From the NCBI GenBank assembly GCA_024305745.1, contig JAHRBS010000003.1, positions 2,170,001 through 2,234,000 of the forward strand: a stretch of DNA of 64,000 bases. Direction: 5' to 3'. This stretch comes from Polyporus tsugae (lineage: Eukaryota > Basidiomycota > Agaricomycetes > Polyporales > Polyporaceae). The position numbers and the translations under genes are program-made. The notes beneath the pieces were generated by a model, which did not search any database, was not told the origin of the DNA, and saw nothing but the letters and a program-made list of their open reading frames with translations. This document shows positions 12,321-24,521 of this stretch, one piece after another. Within the stretch, counting starts at the first letter, position 1. Every line of letters starts with the position of its first letter.

Positions 12321-15300
12321 TCAGTCGTCATAGAACGACTGGAAGAAGTTCGGCGGGCTGCCAGCACGCGACTGCGAGTCGTCCGAGTTGAGGAGCCAAC
12401 TGAACGAGTCCGTCCGTCCTTGGTCCTGTCCATATACAGAACTGCGAGGCTTCTCGGGTTTCGCAGGGCGTGACATTATTGACACAGGTCTAGACTCTTG
12501 GGCACGGCACGGCTTTGGTTCGTCGTCATCCGTGGAGGAATCGGCATTGCCATCTCGCAAGCTGGAGTGCCACTGGTGAGACGTCGTTGTCTTCAGACTC
12601 GACGAAGATGGCCTGCCGAACCAATGAGTACACCATGAACACGGGACAATCGCCCACAGCACACACCGCTCACCGGGCTGCTTGCTCCCGCTCCCGCTCT
12701 CGCTTCCGCCGCTCCATCGCAATCTGCAATGGGCACCTCGACCCAAGACTTGGTGCATCACCTGCTCCGTTTCCGGCAGCACCGGCCGCAGGTGGCGAGC
12801 TCCTCAAAGGAAAAGCAGCCAGCGTATCAGACCTCCTCGGCTTCGCCCTAAGCGTCGTCTCGATAGTAATCTCTGTGCCCGCCTTCGTGATTTGGGTCTT
12901 TCCATTGCGGTTCCACGAGACGTACGCAGTATCGCGCGTTGACGAGCTAGACTCGATTCTGGGCTTCTCAGCGTCCAAGCGCTGCTCGTCCTCCTCGGCA
13001 TCTTGTCGAAAGACGGCAGGAACCACCGGTCGAGGTCGCGGGCGGGGCTTCGATATGGGTTTGGGCGTCGCCTCAACCGCGTCCATCTCGACGTCGCTCG
13101 TCTTCACCCTGGCCGTCCCTCTCGCTTTCCGCCGCCGCTTCGTCGGCCCCCCACTGCCAGCGTCCGACTCGTCAGCGTCGCTGGTGAGGATGATGACGCT
13201 CTCCCCAGGCTCCCCGCTGGTTGAGCGTGCCCGGGATGACGCCCTACTCGGAGCCTTCCGCTTCGACTTCGACGCACTAGGCGGAGACGACGCACGCCCT
13301 ACAGACTCGTCGTCCGTCTGCGCGCCGTCGCATTCGAGGGCCTTGGCCTTCGTGCGTGGGCGCGGACGTGGTTTTGGCCGGGCGGCCCTGCGCGCCGCCT
13401 CCTCTTCCTCCTCCAGCCGTTCCTCCTCCTCGAGCTCCTTCCTGCGCGCACGCGCGCGCTCCATGAACATCTGCTCGCCCGCACCGTTGGCGTTACCATG
13501 AGTTCCCTGCCCTTCGTCTTCGTCCGCGGGGAACATCGCGACTCCGTACTCGACGCTCTCGCGCAGCGTCTCGATCGCCTCATCCCGCGGCAACGACAAG
13601 TCCTCGGTGATGAGGCGCAGCGCGGCCTCGGGGACGAGCACGAGCGTGATGAAGTCCGGAGGGGTGAGCGGGAGCGTCGCGTCCGGGTGGAAGTCCGCGG
13701 GCGGGAACATGTCGCAGAGCGTCTGGTGGATGATGACGTACCCCAGCTCCCCGTAACTGAGAAAAACGAACTCCCCATCAGCATATATACACCATAGTCA
13801 CCAATCGACGCGCGGTAGTGAAGCGAAATATATCACGCACTATCCTGGTTGCGTCTTGTTGAAGTGCTGGAACTGCCCGCGCACGCCTGTGGTCTGCCGC
13901 GAGCCCTGCCGGCGCACGTTCTTCACGGCTTCGACCCAGAACTCGTTCTCCTTCCTCGGTCGCCTGCTCCCGCTCCCGCTCCCGCCCGTGCCGGAGCGCG
14001 GCACGTTAGGCGCGAACTCCTCGTCGACGTCGTCAACGATCGCCTGGAGGTGCCTGCGGAGCTGGGAGATCCTGCCGGAGAGCGCGTCCCAATCGATCGT
14101 CGTCGGCCAACCGCGCTTACGCGCGCGAGGGACCCAGTTACGCTCGAATCGGTGCCGTTGACACACGCCGACGAACGCCGTCAGAGGGGCGCGGAGGCCG
14201 AGAGGATTCGTGAGCCGGTCGTCCCGGGAGGAGACGCGCTTCGCGGCGGTCATGAGTGCGCGTAGGTGTGGTGTTGGCTCGGAGGGCAGTGGCTCGTCGC
14301 ACCACGGGCAGAGCGTCTTCGGGTCAATTGCAGGGTTGAAGAACACTAGAGGGCGAAATTGAGGATCCGTGTGAGTAGGTTGGGTGTATTGAAGATGTTA
14401 GGGACCGCATATACGCACTGTCGTCATCGGAATCCGAGTCGAAATCTAATGAGAACTTCTCGGAGTCTCGCCGCCGCTTCTTCTTGTATGTGCCGCTTTC
14501 ACCTTCCATGCCCCCGTCAGGCGTCGTGCGTTTGACGGCGGGGGACGCCCGACGGAGGCTCTCTAGGTCCTGGGTAGCCATCGGAAATGGGGCGAGCTGC
14601 CGCTCGTCTTCTTCCTCCTCTTCGGAAGAGACGACCACATTCTTCCTCTTACCCGGAAGTTTGTTTCGCGTCATGCTAGAAGACGATGGCGGAGGCGACG
14701 ACCCACTCCTTGAAGCGGGCGAGGAGAGTGGAGAGAGCATCGGGAACGTCGCCAAGTCGTGCTTGTTCCGTTTACGAAACGAAGGAGAGTTCAACTGTCC
14801 GCCGATGGGGTCTTCGCGGGCCTTCCCTTTGCCTTTGTCGCGGGTCCGTTCACTGACGGCAACCTGCGAGGAAAGCGGAGACAGGTCAGGGAACGAGATG
14901 ATGTCCCTGTTCGCCCTGGTGGCGGGCCCTTGGCGGCCGTTTCCCGTATCCCGCGCCTTCCCGTTCACCTTCCGTCGTGGCACGTCGGTCTTCACGCCGT
15001 CAGAGTCGTTGTCGGATACCTGAATGGGGGCTGAATGAGTCCCAGCAAGCTCGTGGGTGCTCTGGGACCGCGAGAGCGGTTGACTCCTCTCCCACCCATT
15101 CTCTTGCGACCCTGGGCGGAGATCGGGGACGGTCTGAGACTTGCCGAGACTGCTCCGGTTACCCTTGTTGACGGGACGCGGGACGACGCGAGGGGCACGG
15201 GGAGTCTTGTCGGCGTCCTTGTCCTGCTCTTTCCTCGCCTCGCCTTTCTCCCGCGGGGGAGGTGGAGAAGGTCTGCGAGAACGGGGCCGGTCCTGATTCG

Positions 15301-15934
15301 GGGTACGCTCGCGAAGGGGAAGTGCCTTCCTCTTCTCAGGGGCATTGGGGAGGTCGACAGGGTTGTTCGGGCGAGAGAGAGAGCGGGCAGGACGAGAGGA
15401 AGACGAACCGATCTCATAGTCCTTCGACCGCGACTCCTGCGAGCTCCCCGGGGTTTGGCTGGAGGCGGAAGCGTCCAGTTTCTTAGTCTTCCTGAAACTC
15501 ATCTTACTGAAGTCGATGGGCTTGTAGTTGGGGTCCGCCTGGTGGCGGTCGATAACCAAGGACACGGTAGGAGAAGGTGAGGCTTCGATGCTGCGCGCAA
15601 TGCTCGTAGCACGCTTTCCGGTCTTCTTGGGCTTCTTTGGAGACTCAGAGCTGTGGCGAGAAGACCCTGAGAGGAAGTTGATCTCGTCTTCACTGGACTC
15701 GGCATCGGACATGAACTCGATGACAACGCCTTTGCTCGACGGACCAGGCTTCTTGGACGGCCGACGGGAGGTAGAAGCTGCGCTGGTTCGAGAGGATATC
15801 TTCCCAAAAGAAGTTCCAAAGTCTTCAAAGGTGGCGCCTGACGACTTTGGGCGCTGCGAGAGACGTGTGGCCGAGGACGCGTCGGTGTCGAGAGTGGTCC
15901 CCTTGCTCTTCATTCGATGGATCATGGACTCCAT
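12321..15934 (-). CDS. RTC4-like domain protein
   Basis: Four minus-strand exons: 15934-14419, 14345-13841, 13756-12674, 12612-12321; about 1131 residues, frame-consistent. The first 500 residues are disordered, Ser/Arg/Pro-rich, with repeated FP(D/M)LSPLSS-like motifs and acidic patches. Exons 2-3 hold the conserved domain: a CPWC knuckle (LCPWCDEPLP), CQRHRFERNW, then the YGELGYVIIHQTL and LVLVPEAALRLI blocks characteristic of the RTC4-like domain of 'restriction of telomere capping' proteins. The C-terminal third is basic/acidic low complexity and ends in a short FFQSFYDD motif. The usual start is taken as the Met at 15934; an upstream in-frame Met at 16126 sits in unconvincing sequence. 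The biochemical role of RTC4 proteins is poorly known; a nuclear, telomere- or chromatin-linked role is inferred. Confidence 0.85.
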
Positions 15935-16241
15935 GGAGAGGGACGTGTGGAAGCATCCAGTCCAGCTCCAGAGGGCAGGCAGAAGCAGGCAGAGGCCGTC
16001 GTCGTCGCAGTGGCGCACAGTCGAGTCGCGTTCAACGGCGGACGGATGCCAAAATGGACGCGTCGGGGTCACAGTCACGTTGGCGCGCCGTGCCGCTCGG
16101 CGTCTGAAGCGGAAATGACCGGGCACTGCCGTTGCTTGCCAGTGGACTCCTCACGTTTGTTATGCCTATGTTATGACCCTCGAGGGCACTTCGGAACTTG
16201 AACAGGCGACTCCCCTGATTCCTCTTGTAGCATATACTAGC

Positions 16242-18389
16242 ATGGCTCTCGACGCACAATCGGAAGGACTTACACATTCAGGACGACCCTATGGAATTCT
16301 CGATCTCCCAGATGAGATATTACTCCAAACAATGCATTTTCTGGGGATTCAGGATATACCATCCCTCAGGAAGGTCTGTTCATAATCCATCAGCTAACCT
16401 GCTGCACGGTGCCCATCCGAATTATGACCTTCCTGCTCCCAGACATGCACGCGGCTTTGTGTGGTCACTCAGGATCGCTCTGCGTGGCTCCAGATGTTAC
16501 GCACACAAAGTCGATCGCTTCCGCTTCCATACCACCTCAAGAGCCCATCCTCTTGGACGCCTCTCGCTTCCGAGCAAATCGAGACAGCAGTCCGCCGACT
16601 GCACACCGTCGATCGCACTTGGCTTCTCCCTCGTTCCACCTACTTTGTGCCTGGACATGCTGATTCCTGCGCATTGGACCCTGTTTTTATCAACCAAGAC
16701 GGTTCAAGGACGATTTACTCCATCAACATCTTCCTCGACCGTTGGTTGCTCTGCGTTTACCACGAGAAATTGGTCGAGCTCTGGGACCTTGACTCCGTTT
16801 TTGATAGTCCTCATAAACCTGTTCTCTGCACCAGCCAGCAACTTAAAGGTGTTGGTTCCTTTTCATCCGCTATCACTCATATCGACGAAGACGACCAGGT
16901 GCTAACCATTGCTGTCTCATGGTGAATTTTATCTACCAAACAGGTTATTCAAAGAGACTGATTTCTGAGCAGTCACGAGCTATGCCATGTACTGCAAGTG
17001 CAACTTTATTCGTCCTCAACTATTCTTCGACTACACTATGGAACAAACCCTCAAGATGTACAATTCCGCGTTATTGCTCTCATCACATTCGCTTCCCCGA
17101 TATTCTGCTTGCGGGCCTTAGACCCAACTCAATCTCTCCTCCTACTCGGGCTCCCTTCTTCATTCCACCTGCTGAATTGGAATACGAATGAGCGCACAGT
17201 CGTCAACATGCTCTCCGAGGAGGAGGAAGAACTCGTCAGTCATTCCACCACGTGTACGCACTTAACCGTTGCTAAACTGATGTGTATACAGTGGAACGGC
17301 GTTGTGCAGGCGACTTTCCTCACTCCCCGGCACATCCTAGTCCTGAAGGCCCACTCTCTCGAGGTCTGCACCCTTCTCGACAGCCCACAGGCCCGCATGA
17401 ACGATGACGCATCAGGAACTGACACAGACCCGTCCACCCACCCCCATCCCACCGTTCATATGTCCGCCGCTGTGCACTCCCACTTCTTCCCCTCCACGAC
17501 CTTCCGCGGCGTCTCCTTCTCCCGCCCCACCGTCCACCAGCCCTCCCCCTCGGATCCCCCAGACGAGCCCACCCGCGTCTCGCTCACCTTCCTCGCTTAC
17601 GACGTCCTCCGCGGGCTCTTCCACTGCTCCGTCCTCGTCGCCATCCCCCCCACCGACGGACCCCGTATACCACATCCGCGGGCATACGCCTCGAACCCCC
17701 CGATCGACGTCCAAGTCCGCCTGCTCGCCGCGCACAACATGGCGCTCCCGCTCGCCCCCGGCGACGAAGCGGCGCCCCCCGTCTCCCGCAGCGGCTTCTC
17801 GCACGGCGCGCGGGGGTTCGTCTCCGCGTGCGCGCTGGGGCCTGCAGGGCGGCGGGGGGTGTGGGTCGAGCGGCGGCGCGGGGCCGTGCGGCGGGTCGTG
17901 TACGGGTTCGCCGCGGACGAGGGCAAGGACGAGGGCGACAGCGACGACGATTCAGACGGAGACAGCTTCTACTCCGACGGGGTCGAGTTTGAAGGGCGAC
18001 GACCGACACCGACCAAGAAAAACGTGGTGCGGAAGAAGGGCAAGAAGAACAAGAACAAGAAGGCGACGGAGGGCTTCCAACCAGGCACGCCCATCTCGGT
18101 GCACAACTCCGAGCTCGACATCGACCCCGCGCACAGCTGGCACACGCAAGCTCCGCGCGCGATCGAGGGGAAGGAGGTGTACGACGTGAATTCCTACGAC
18201 CTTCGAGGTGAGCTCCAGGCTTTTCAATCAGGGCGGGGCACTCGTTTCCTTCGGAGCGTCGCTTATGGGCGGCTTGCTAACCTCGACGCTCCAGACGACA
18301 TCACGCATATCGCGTTCTCAGAAACGACGGGCCTCATCGCGCTTGGCACGCGCAAGGGCGACATTCGGGTGCTCGGCCGAGCGAATTGA
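16242..18389 (+). CDS. F-box protein
   Basis: Five exons: 16242-16373, 16443-16921, 16973-17234, 17292-18207, 18295-18389; 627 residues. The F-box lies at residues 18-60 and is split by intron 1 (ILDLPDEILLQTMHFLGIQD, then SLRK / TCTRLCVVTQDRSAW). The rest is a basidiomycete-type beta-rich region with WD-like phrases (WLLCVYHEKLVELWDL; ITHIAFSETTGLIALGTRKG), probably a degenerate propeller, with an acidic and Lys-rich insert around residues 490-540. It is expected to bind Skp1 in an SCF ubiquitin ligase; the substrate is unknown. Introns 3 (57 bp) and 4 (87 bp) are multiples of three and contain no stop, so retained forms would stay in frame. It is divergent from the RTC4-domain gene, 307 bp between starts. 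Confidence 0.85.
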
Positions 18390-18854
18390 CGCCCGCATCC
18401 GCCTTCGGCCGCACCACAGAGCATGGCCGAACGGACTTGTGAGTGGGTCGCTGCTCGTCCGAAGGCCCTACAGTGCAGTCCTGGTGCAGTCCTTGCAGAG
18501 TTCGGCGCACTTGCACGCCGAGTAGACAAATCTGGGCAGCGTAATGTGCAGACGCGTCTGTCCGGCACGTTTTACAGACGTTCTATGGGAATGGCGGCAG
18601 TGCACCCGATTGGGATTTGCCCGGTGGTTTGTGGGAAGTTGGAGTTTATTGTGACCACTGACCCGCCGAGGTGTCCGTACCTGTGACCATACGTACGATC
18701 GAAAGATAGCGTGTCCTGGGTTGGATGGGACTCTGCAGAGTATAAAAACGCAAGCTTCTAAGTTCAGACAAACATCAGTTATTGGGCATAACCATCCGCA
18801 CATCCTCCCCACAATACTCAGCCCTCCTCCCACCCAAGTGTCATTCCTCACACG
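18390..18854. promoter_or_regulatory. Intergenic region with TATA box for the dienelactone hydrolase gene
   Basis: 465 bp between the F-box stop and the next ATG. A TATAAAAA box at 18741-18748 lies 114 bp upstream of the start codon at 18855, a normal distance for a regulated fungal promoter. No gene is seen. Confidence 0.6.
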
Positions 18855-19927
18855 ATGTCTGGGGGTCACTGCGATAATTGTTTCCAGGGTATGCTTCATG
18901 CGCGAAAAACAACTTGCGAGCGTTGACACATCCCCGAATCAGGTGTCCGCCACGAAGGCACGCCCGAAGGTTAGTCGGAGGCCATGTACAACTGCAATAC
19001 AATGCCGTGCTCATCAGATTTTTATCTAGGCAAGATCGAAACTATCGCGGGAATAGAATGCTACGTCGCGACGCCTTCAGGCGACTACCCCAAAGAGAAG
19101 GCCATCCTCTTCCTCACCGACGTGTTCGGCATTCCCCTCATCAACAACAAGGTCCGTCATCTTGCCACAGCTCTTTCCTCGTCCTGTCGCTCACTCATCC
19201 GCTCATTAAACTTTAACTTTGAATCGCACAGCTTCTCGTCGATGACTTTGCCCGGAACGGCTACCGAACGATCATGCCCGACATCTTCGAGGGCGACGCG
19301 CGGAGCCTCGATCCCCCCAAGGACTTCGACCGCAACGCATGGCTGGCTAAGCACGGACCCGACTCCTGGGGGCCCATCGTCAACGCCGTCGTCCAGGCGC
19401 TCCACGCCGAGGGCGTCACCTGGATCGGCACGACGGGCTACTGCTTTGGGACCCAGCCCGTATGGCGGCTCGCGCTCAAGGGCTTGAGCAAAGTCTCTGT
19501 CGTTGCCCACGTGGCCGGCATCCGCGTTCCAGAGGACCTGCAGGTGCGCACGTCCCGTCATGTTCCATGGAGGGACGGCGGAGGCTGATTAGAGAAAATT
19601 CGAACGTTCTGTGCAGGAGTACTTTGAGAAGGCGAAGGCGCCGCTGCTGATCAACTCGTCCGAGATCGACCCGACGTTCCCGCAGGAGGCGCAGAAAGTT
19701 GCGGACGAGATCTTCAGCGGGAAGTTCGCGCCCGGCTACGAGCGCACGTACTGGGACGGGTGTACGCACGGCTTCGCCGTCCGTGGAGATCTGGTACGAC
19801 TGATGTATGCCGGGAGTCATTTCGTTCGCTAACACATCTTTGACAGAGCGACCCGAAGGTCAAGGCCGGAAAGGAGGGAGCGTTCGAGGCGACGGTCAAG
19901 TTTTTCAACAAGTACAAAGACCTGTAG
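18855..19927 (+). CDS. Dienelactone hydrolase family protein
   Basis: Six exons: 18855-18888, 18943-18969, 19030-19151, 19232-19543, 19617-19793, 19847-19927; 250 residues, the usual size for the family. Exon 1 has 34 bp and exon 2 only 27 bp, together encoding the conserved N-terminus MSGGHCDNCFQGVRHEGTPEG. The alpha/beta-hydrolase triad is visible: the Cys nucleophile in TTGYCFGTQPVW, Asp in SSEIDPTFP, His in DGCTHGFAVRGD. Such enzymes hydrolyse lactone or carboxylic ester bonds; bacterial relatives cleave dienelactone in chlorocatechol breakdown. In a wood-decay fungus a role in aromatic or ester turnover is possible, but the substrate cannot be read from sequence. Cytosolic; no signal peptide. 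Confidence 0.92.
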
Positions 19928-20426
19928 GGCGGGATGCGCATACGAGCGAGCTGTACTATGGGGTGTAACATCAAGAAGGACCGAATGCCATTCAATTGAA
20001 CGACAGCTGATTGCAGAGCGACTGCTTCCCCTGACATGTTCGCCCAATCTACATCTACATTATAGAACGTGCATTAGTATTAGGGGCTACCAGCTACTAG
20101 CAGTCTGGTTCTGGTGGGACCAACACGCCCTCTGAGTTCCGTTGGAAAAACTGTAGCGCATTGGCGTCGTCGGCTAGGGCTGACAGGGTTATCGGCGTTC
20201 CTGCGAGTCCCCTCAAGTTCGTCTTCGACACAGTCCCGATCCACAAAGTGGTGGAATGTAGTTAACTATCCCACAGGGCGCACCGTGAAGCTTGGGCTAG
20301 ATGCATGGTACAACTGGGTCAATTTAAAACCGTTACACTGTTACAACGAGCCTGATACAGGGAAACTCTGGGGCGATCTGTCGCTCAACCGCCCGTTCTC
20401 CTCGACGACCCGACTAGGGCGCCCTC
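19928..20426. other. Convergent 3' region
   Basis: About 500 bp between the stop codons of two convergent genes (hydrolase + and FIP -). Nothing beyond expected 3' untranslated sequence is recognised. Confidence 0.5.
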
Positions 20427-20765
20427 CTAGTTCCACTGGGCGATGATGAAGGCGCTGCCGGTGTCGGGGTCGATAACGTACACCTGGATAGTCTTCGTGT
20501 CCGCGATGCCGTAGCCGGCGTTGTACTCGAGGAAGTTGACCTTCTGCGAGCCGTCGCTCTCGACCGCGTACGAGGGGCGCACGCCGAGATCCTTTCCGGA
20601 GACGACGACGCGGTACGTGTACTCCTTGTCGGTGAGGACTTGCGGGAAGACGACGGTGTCGATGTAGCTGCTGGGGGTGCCGCGGCCCCAGTTCGGGGTG
20701 TAGTCGAACGCGAGCTTCTTAATCTCCCAGGCAAGCGTGAAGATAACGGCGGTGTTGTCGGACAT
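20427..20765 (-). CDS. Fungal immunomodulatory protein (LZ-8 / Fve family)
   Basis: A single-exon reading frame of 112 residues, the exact size of the family (110-114). It shows the FIP pattern throughout: an N-terminal amphipathic helix after Met-Ser ([19 protein letters not shown]) that drives dimerisation, the PNWGRG motif, [33 protein letters not shown] and a C-terminus ending FIIAQWN. The protein has no Cys, His or Met after the initiator, another FIP trait. The fold is a fibronectin-III-like beta sandwich forming a non-covalent dimer; FIPs have lectin-like behaviour and stimulate mammalian lymphocytes, while their role in the fungus is unknown. No signal peptide is present although FIPs accumulate in mycelium and fruit bodies. 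The sequence is closest in pattern to Ganoderma/Trametes-type proteins. Confidence 0.97.
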   Translation of the reverse strand: MSDNTAVIFTLAWEIKKLAFDYTPNWGRGTPSSYIDTVVFPQVLTDKEYTYRVVVSGKDLGVRPSYAVESDGSQKVNFLEYNAGYGIADTKTIQVYVIDPDTGSAFIIAQWN

Positions 20766-20967
20766 GATGCTGCGATGTAGGGGTTAGGGGGGATATTTGG
20801 GAAGGCTCGGAGAGGGCGTCGGCGAACCTTGGTTGCAAGTCAAAGAGCTGCGACTAGACACCGGTTAGTAAGCTCGTCGCCTTCAAGAGAGGTAGCATGC
20901 GACTTACTAGGAGCGATTGTAGGAGCAGGTGCTGAGGTCCATTGGCCGCGTTTGCTGCCCTTTTATA
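20766..20967 (-). promoter_or_regulatory. FIP 5' leader with two introns and TATA box
   Basis: On the minus strand a TATAAAAG box lies at 20967-20960. Downstream are two likely leader introns: 20907-20848 (GTAAGT donor, TTACTAAC branch site, CAG acceptor) and 20827-20770 (GTTCGC donor, CCCTAAC branch, CAG acceptor), leaving a 20-bp leader exon between them and four bases before the ATG. Spliced leaders and a strong TATA suggest high or regulated expression. Confidence 0.65.
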
Positions 20968-22590
20968 CACGCAGCCAGAGCTCTTCCACGATGATGTAAA
21001 CCCGGTACAATATAACGTGCGAGGCACCGCAAGTGGTAGGGAACCGAATTGCGTGACTGCAAGTCGACCTGGATGCAACCCCTGCTGACCACCGCAGGTA
21101 ATAGGACGGTACGTTCTCCGTCACGACTTTGGTAGAATTGCGCCAAATGTCCGAACCTTGCAAACGCCGCACGTCTTCCAGGTTGAAATTGCCGGAGGAC
21201 CGCCATGGTCATTACCTTTTGATGACGTTCATCTCGGGGTTGGGACAGTGGTTATGAATGACCACATCCAAATGCGGTCTCGCGCTTCGCGCACGAGGAC
21301 GTTCCCGCTGCAGTGATTACGACACGGACACCCATAATTCCACAAGCGGAGGGCTTTGAGATCAGGCTAGAAAGACATTTTGAAACAGCTGTCAGCCTTG
21401 TAGACGGGGTACGATGTTTGGCATGAGGAATGAGCGCACTTACGTATGGCATCTTGCTCCGCTGGTAGGAAAACCCCGAGGATCGAACACAGCGAGACAC
21501 CGTGCCAAAGAAGGTAATCATGGAGCTACGACGAATATATGAGTGTAGTATAGTGACAAAACAATTTGCGGAAGTGAACACCACCGGTGCAGATCCAGGG
21601 ATGGAAGTGTCGAGTCCAGTGATCTGGGGAGATGGCAAAGATCGAGTTGACAAGAATCCAAGCAGGAAGTCCCAACGCATGCCACGGTTGTGGCTGCGTA
21701 CTACAGCCCGGCGCGTTGAAGATCCGGTGATATTCGAGTGCGATTGGCCGAGAGGAGGGCAGGATTGCGGGACAGGTGCCCTCCAGGTGTCTAGACCGTC
21801 TAACACTGTCCAAAGCATGCTTGGAAGAGGGAGATTAATCGCTCGACGTTTACTAGTAGGCTGACGGTAGACTCACGCCATCTTGTCAAGAAGCTGCAAT
21901 TGGAGGAGCAGCATGGATCTTGTGCGTATGCGGCGGGAAACGACGTAAGCCAGCCTTGCTGGCGGTCGGACTTGGCGCACCCTGTCATCTTGAACGTGCT
22001 AGGCACGGGTTGCAATCCTTGACCACACGCACATCCCAGGTGGGTTCTACCCAAACAAGATGGTGATGTCAGTGGGAGGTTTCGGCTGGCTTGCCACGTA
22101 GCGTATGAGCCTTGTAGATTTTTGGCTTTACTCTCCCAAGGTACATAGCCTTCGAGCTTCACCTTTGGCGATGCTGAAAATGAAATTCAGATGTAATAAC
22201 CAATTCCAGAGGCTTCATGATCGTTGGACTTACCGATCAATACACTCAGTGACGCAGGCGGTGATTTCGTCTTGCAAGGCATAGTTTGACAGCCTGGTCT
22301 GCGGCTTCGAGGACGTCAGATCAGGCTCCCGCACTCACGCCTCACGCCTCCTCGTTCCCTTCCCTTACTGATGGCCAGCCTAGATTTTCCCTCTCAACGG
22401 CAGGTTGAAGCTGCCACACGACCTGGACGATGCGACCTCAGCAGAAGGAGCCACAAGACGCAAAAGGACCACTAACATCAACACGAAGTCAGAAAGCAAT
22501 GATACAGACAATACACTTCATGCAAAAGTACAAAAACGACACCTGCGAAAACACCGCACATCTCTCGCTCCCGGCTCTTCCGCGCCTCCC
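20968..22590. other. Gene-poor interval upstream of the FIP gene
   Basis: About 1.6 kb. Minus-strand open stretches at 21252-21818 and 21800-22162 have no recognisable domain and no convincing joined model. It may hold regulatory sequence of the FIP gene or a decayed gene. I call no coding feature. Confidence 0.4.
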
Positions 22591-24521
22591 TCACACGTCA
22601 CCGTCGACCATCTCCTCCGCCCACACCTCCGAATCCGTGTTGTCATACTCCTCATCCTCATCGGCCGGGATGAGCCTCCACGCGCTCCACGTCCCTTCGT
22701 GATCATTGTCAACACGCCAGCGCTCGGGGCGGTCGTATACGTCCGCGAGGGCCCAGTCCATGTACTCCTCGCCCGTCTCGTCGTCGGGGTGCAGCTCGAT
22801 GTTGAAGCCGAGATGCACCTCGTTCTCCCCGTCGACGATGGCGCACAGGCCCGTGTTGTGGCAGTAAGTCATCTGGAACAGCTCGATCATCTGCAGCGTC
22901 ACGCCGCGACGGATCATCGAGAACTCCTCCGCGTCGTCCTCGAGGAACGGGTACTCGTCGGGTAAGACGGGGACGCTGGGGGGGGCCCACTGGGCGGACA
23001 CGTAGGGACCATCGTAGCGCTCCTCGTCTTCGCCCGTCCCATACCCCTCGAACGACCAGTAGCCGTCTTCCTCGTCGTACCCCTCGCCATCCTCTCCATC
23101 CTCGTCTTCGTCGTCTTCGTCGTCTTCATCCTCGTCCTCGTCGTGATCAGTACTCCAGTAGTCGTCGACTTCAGTATGATCGCGGAAGATACCCGCCCAA
23201 GGATCTTCGTCGTCGGGCGGAGGGGACGGGCGCACGACGCCCGCAGGCGCCTTGGACTTGTCCAATGCAGACGCAATTGACTTGACGAGGTATAGGGGTA
23301 TCGGACGGCTGCGAACAACTGCACGACAACAGGGACATGTCTTCTTTCTGTAGAGTAGCGCGTCCGGATAATCATCGTCCATCATCTCATCGTCGCCAGC
23401 GGGCGCACTCTTGAACCATCCCTGCAGACAGGTCACGCACAGCACGTGGCCGCAAGGGGACAGGCTGCGAAACGTAAGTACTTGCTGCGCCTTCAATGCG
23501 ACCCGACATACCCATATGGCTTGAGAAGAATCTCCATGCAAATTTGGCACGTGAGATTAGTTTCCATAGTCGCAACAAGCTGATGGTTACATTAATTCGA
23601 GAACACATATACGCAACGAGAGACACGTACGTCATCGGACCTCTTGGACTGCCTCTTCAACTTTTCCATCTCTACTCGTTGCGAGCGGTGTAACTGTTGT
23701 CCTCGAGATTGGTACAATGCACCAGGGGTACGAACAAGGAGCACGGCCGCGAAACGTACCTCGTCTGTGGTCGACAACTCTGACCTAAGCTCATCGATCA
23801 CCTACAAGAGAAGTCAGCGTATGTAACCACACGATTAAGAGATGATGCACCTTGCTCTGCCTGCCGATCGTCTTCTTGGCCATGACCACTTGCTGGACTT
23901 CTCCCTCAGCCACCTCAACATGCAAGAGGGACACCCCAGACACACCTTCCGCATATTCTCAACCTCCTGCTTCATTCTGGTGTATTCCGCTTGCGCGAGC
24001 GGTCCAGTATACATCGGGTCATCCTCATCTTCAGTGGACTCGTTAGGACTCGCGGCCTTCCTCGAGTTTCTATGCGTTGCATCGCGCGAACGGGAGCGCT
24101 CCTTGCGCTTCGACCTCGCGTTCTGCGCATTACCCGACCTCCCACTATCATGCACAATATTCGTCACGATATCCTCGTCCTCGTCGTCCACCCACACGAG
24201 TGCCTTTGGCCTGGGTTTCGCCTTGACCCGGCCCCGGTCTCCTGTGTCGTCATGGACGGACGTACGCACTAAAGCCATGTTTGCCGCATTGGATGAGGAC
24301 GTGCCACCTCCATTAGTATGCGTGGACCGCTTCTTCCTGCGCAAGACGATGTCGAGCTGCGGGGGAGCTTCGTCGATTGCACGTGCGTCTGGGGAGCGGG
24401 ACCTGCGACGTCGGGTGGATCCAGGGCCAGTCGGAACGAGTGCCCTGTTTTCTCGCTGTCGCACGGAGCCGGTTGAACGGCGGCTTGAAGAGTTGGTGTT
24501 CTGGACGGCGACGGGTGGCAT
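22591..24521 (-). CDS. RING finger protein, putative E3 ubiquitin ligase
   Basis: Six minus-strand exons: 24521-23946, 23892-23851, 23801-23760, 23693-23631, 23579-23512, 23464-22591; 554 residues. Exons 2-4 are 42, 42 and 63 bp, all phase 0. The N-terminal 190 residues are disordered and Arg/Ser-rich. A coiled coil follows (MKQEVENMRK through LRSELSTTDE to EMEKLKRQSK), leading directly into a C3HC4 RING: CQIC in exon 5, CGHVLCVTC and CPCC in exon 6, with a roughly 25-residue insert before the last pair. Then come a strongly acidic Asp/Glu stretch and a C-terminal domain rich in Trp and Tyr (EEYMDWALADVY; WSAWRLIPADED). The architecture coiled coil-RING-acidic tail is common among uncharacterised basidiomycete ligases. 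Probable cofactor-dependent ubiquitin transfer; substrate unknown. Confidence 0.88.

Noticed and set aside
12515..13501. A 328-codon + strand open frame
   Set aside because: Antisense shadow of the Arg/Ser/Glu-rich third exon of the RTC4-domain gene; no domain and low-complexity translation.
21252..22162. Minus-strand frames of 188 and 120 codons as a possible gene
   Set aside because: No recognisable domain. The frames cannot be joined with convincing splice sites, and internal GT/AG pairs are weak.
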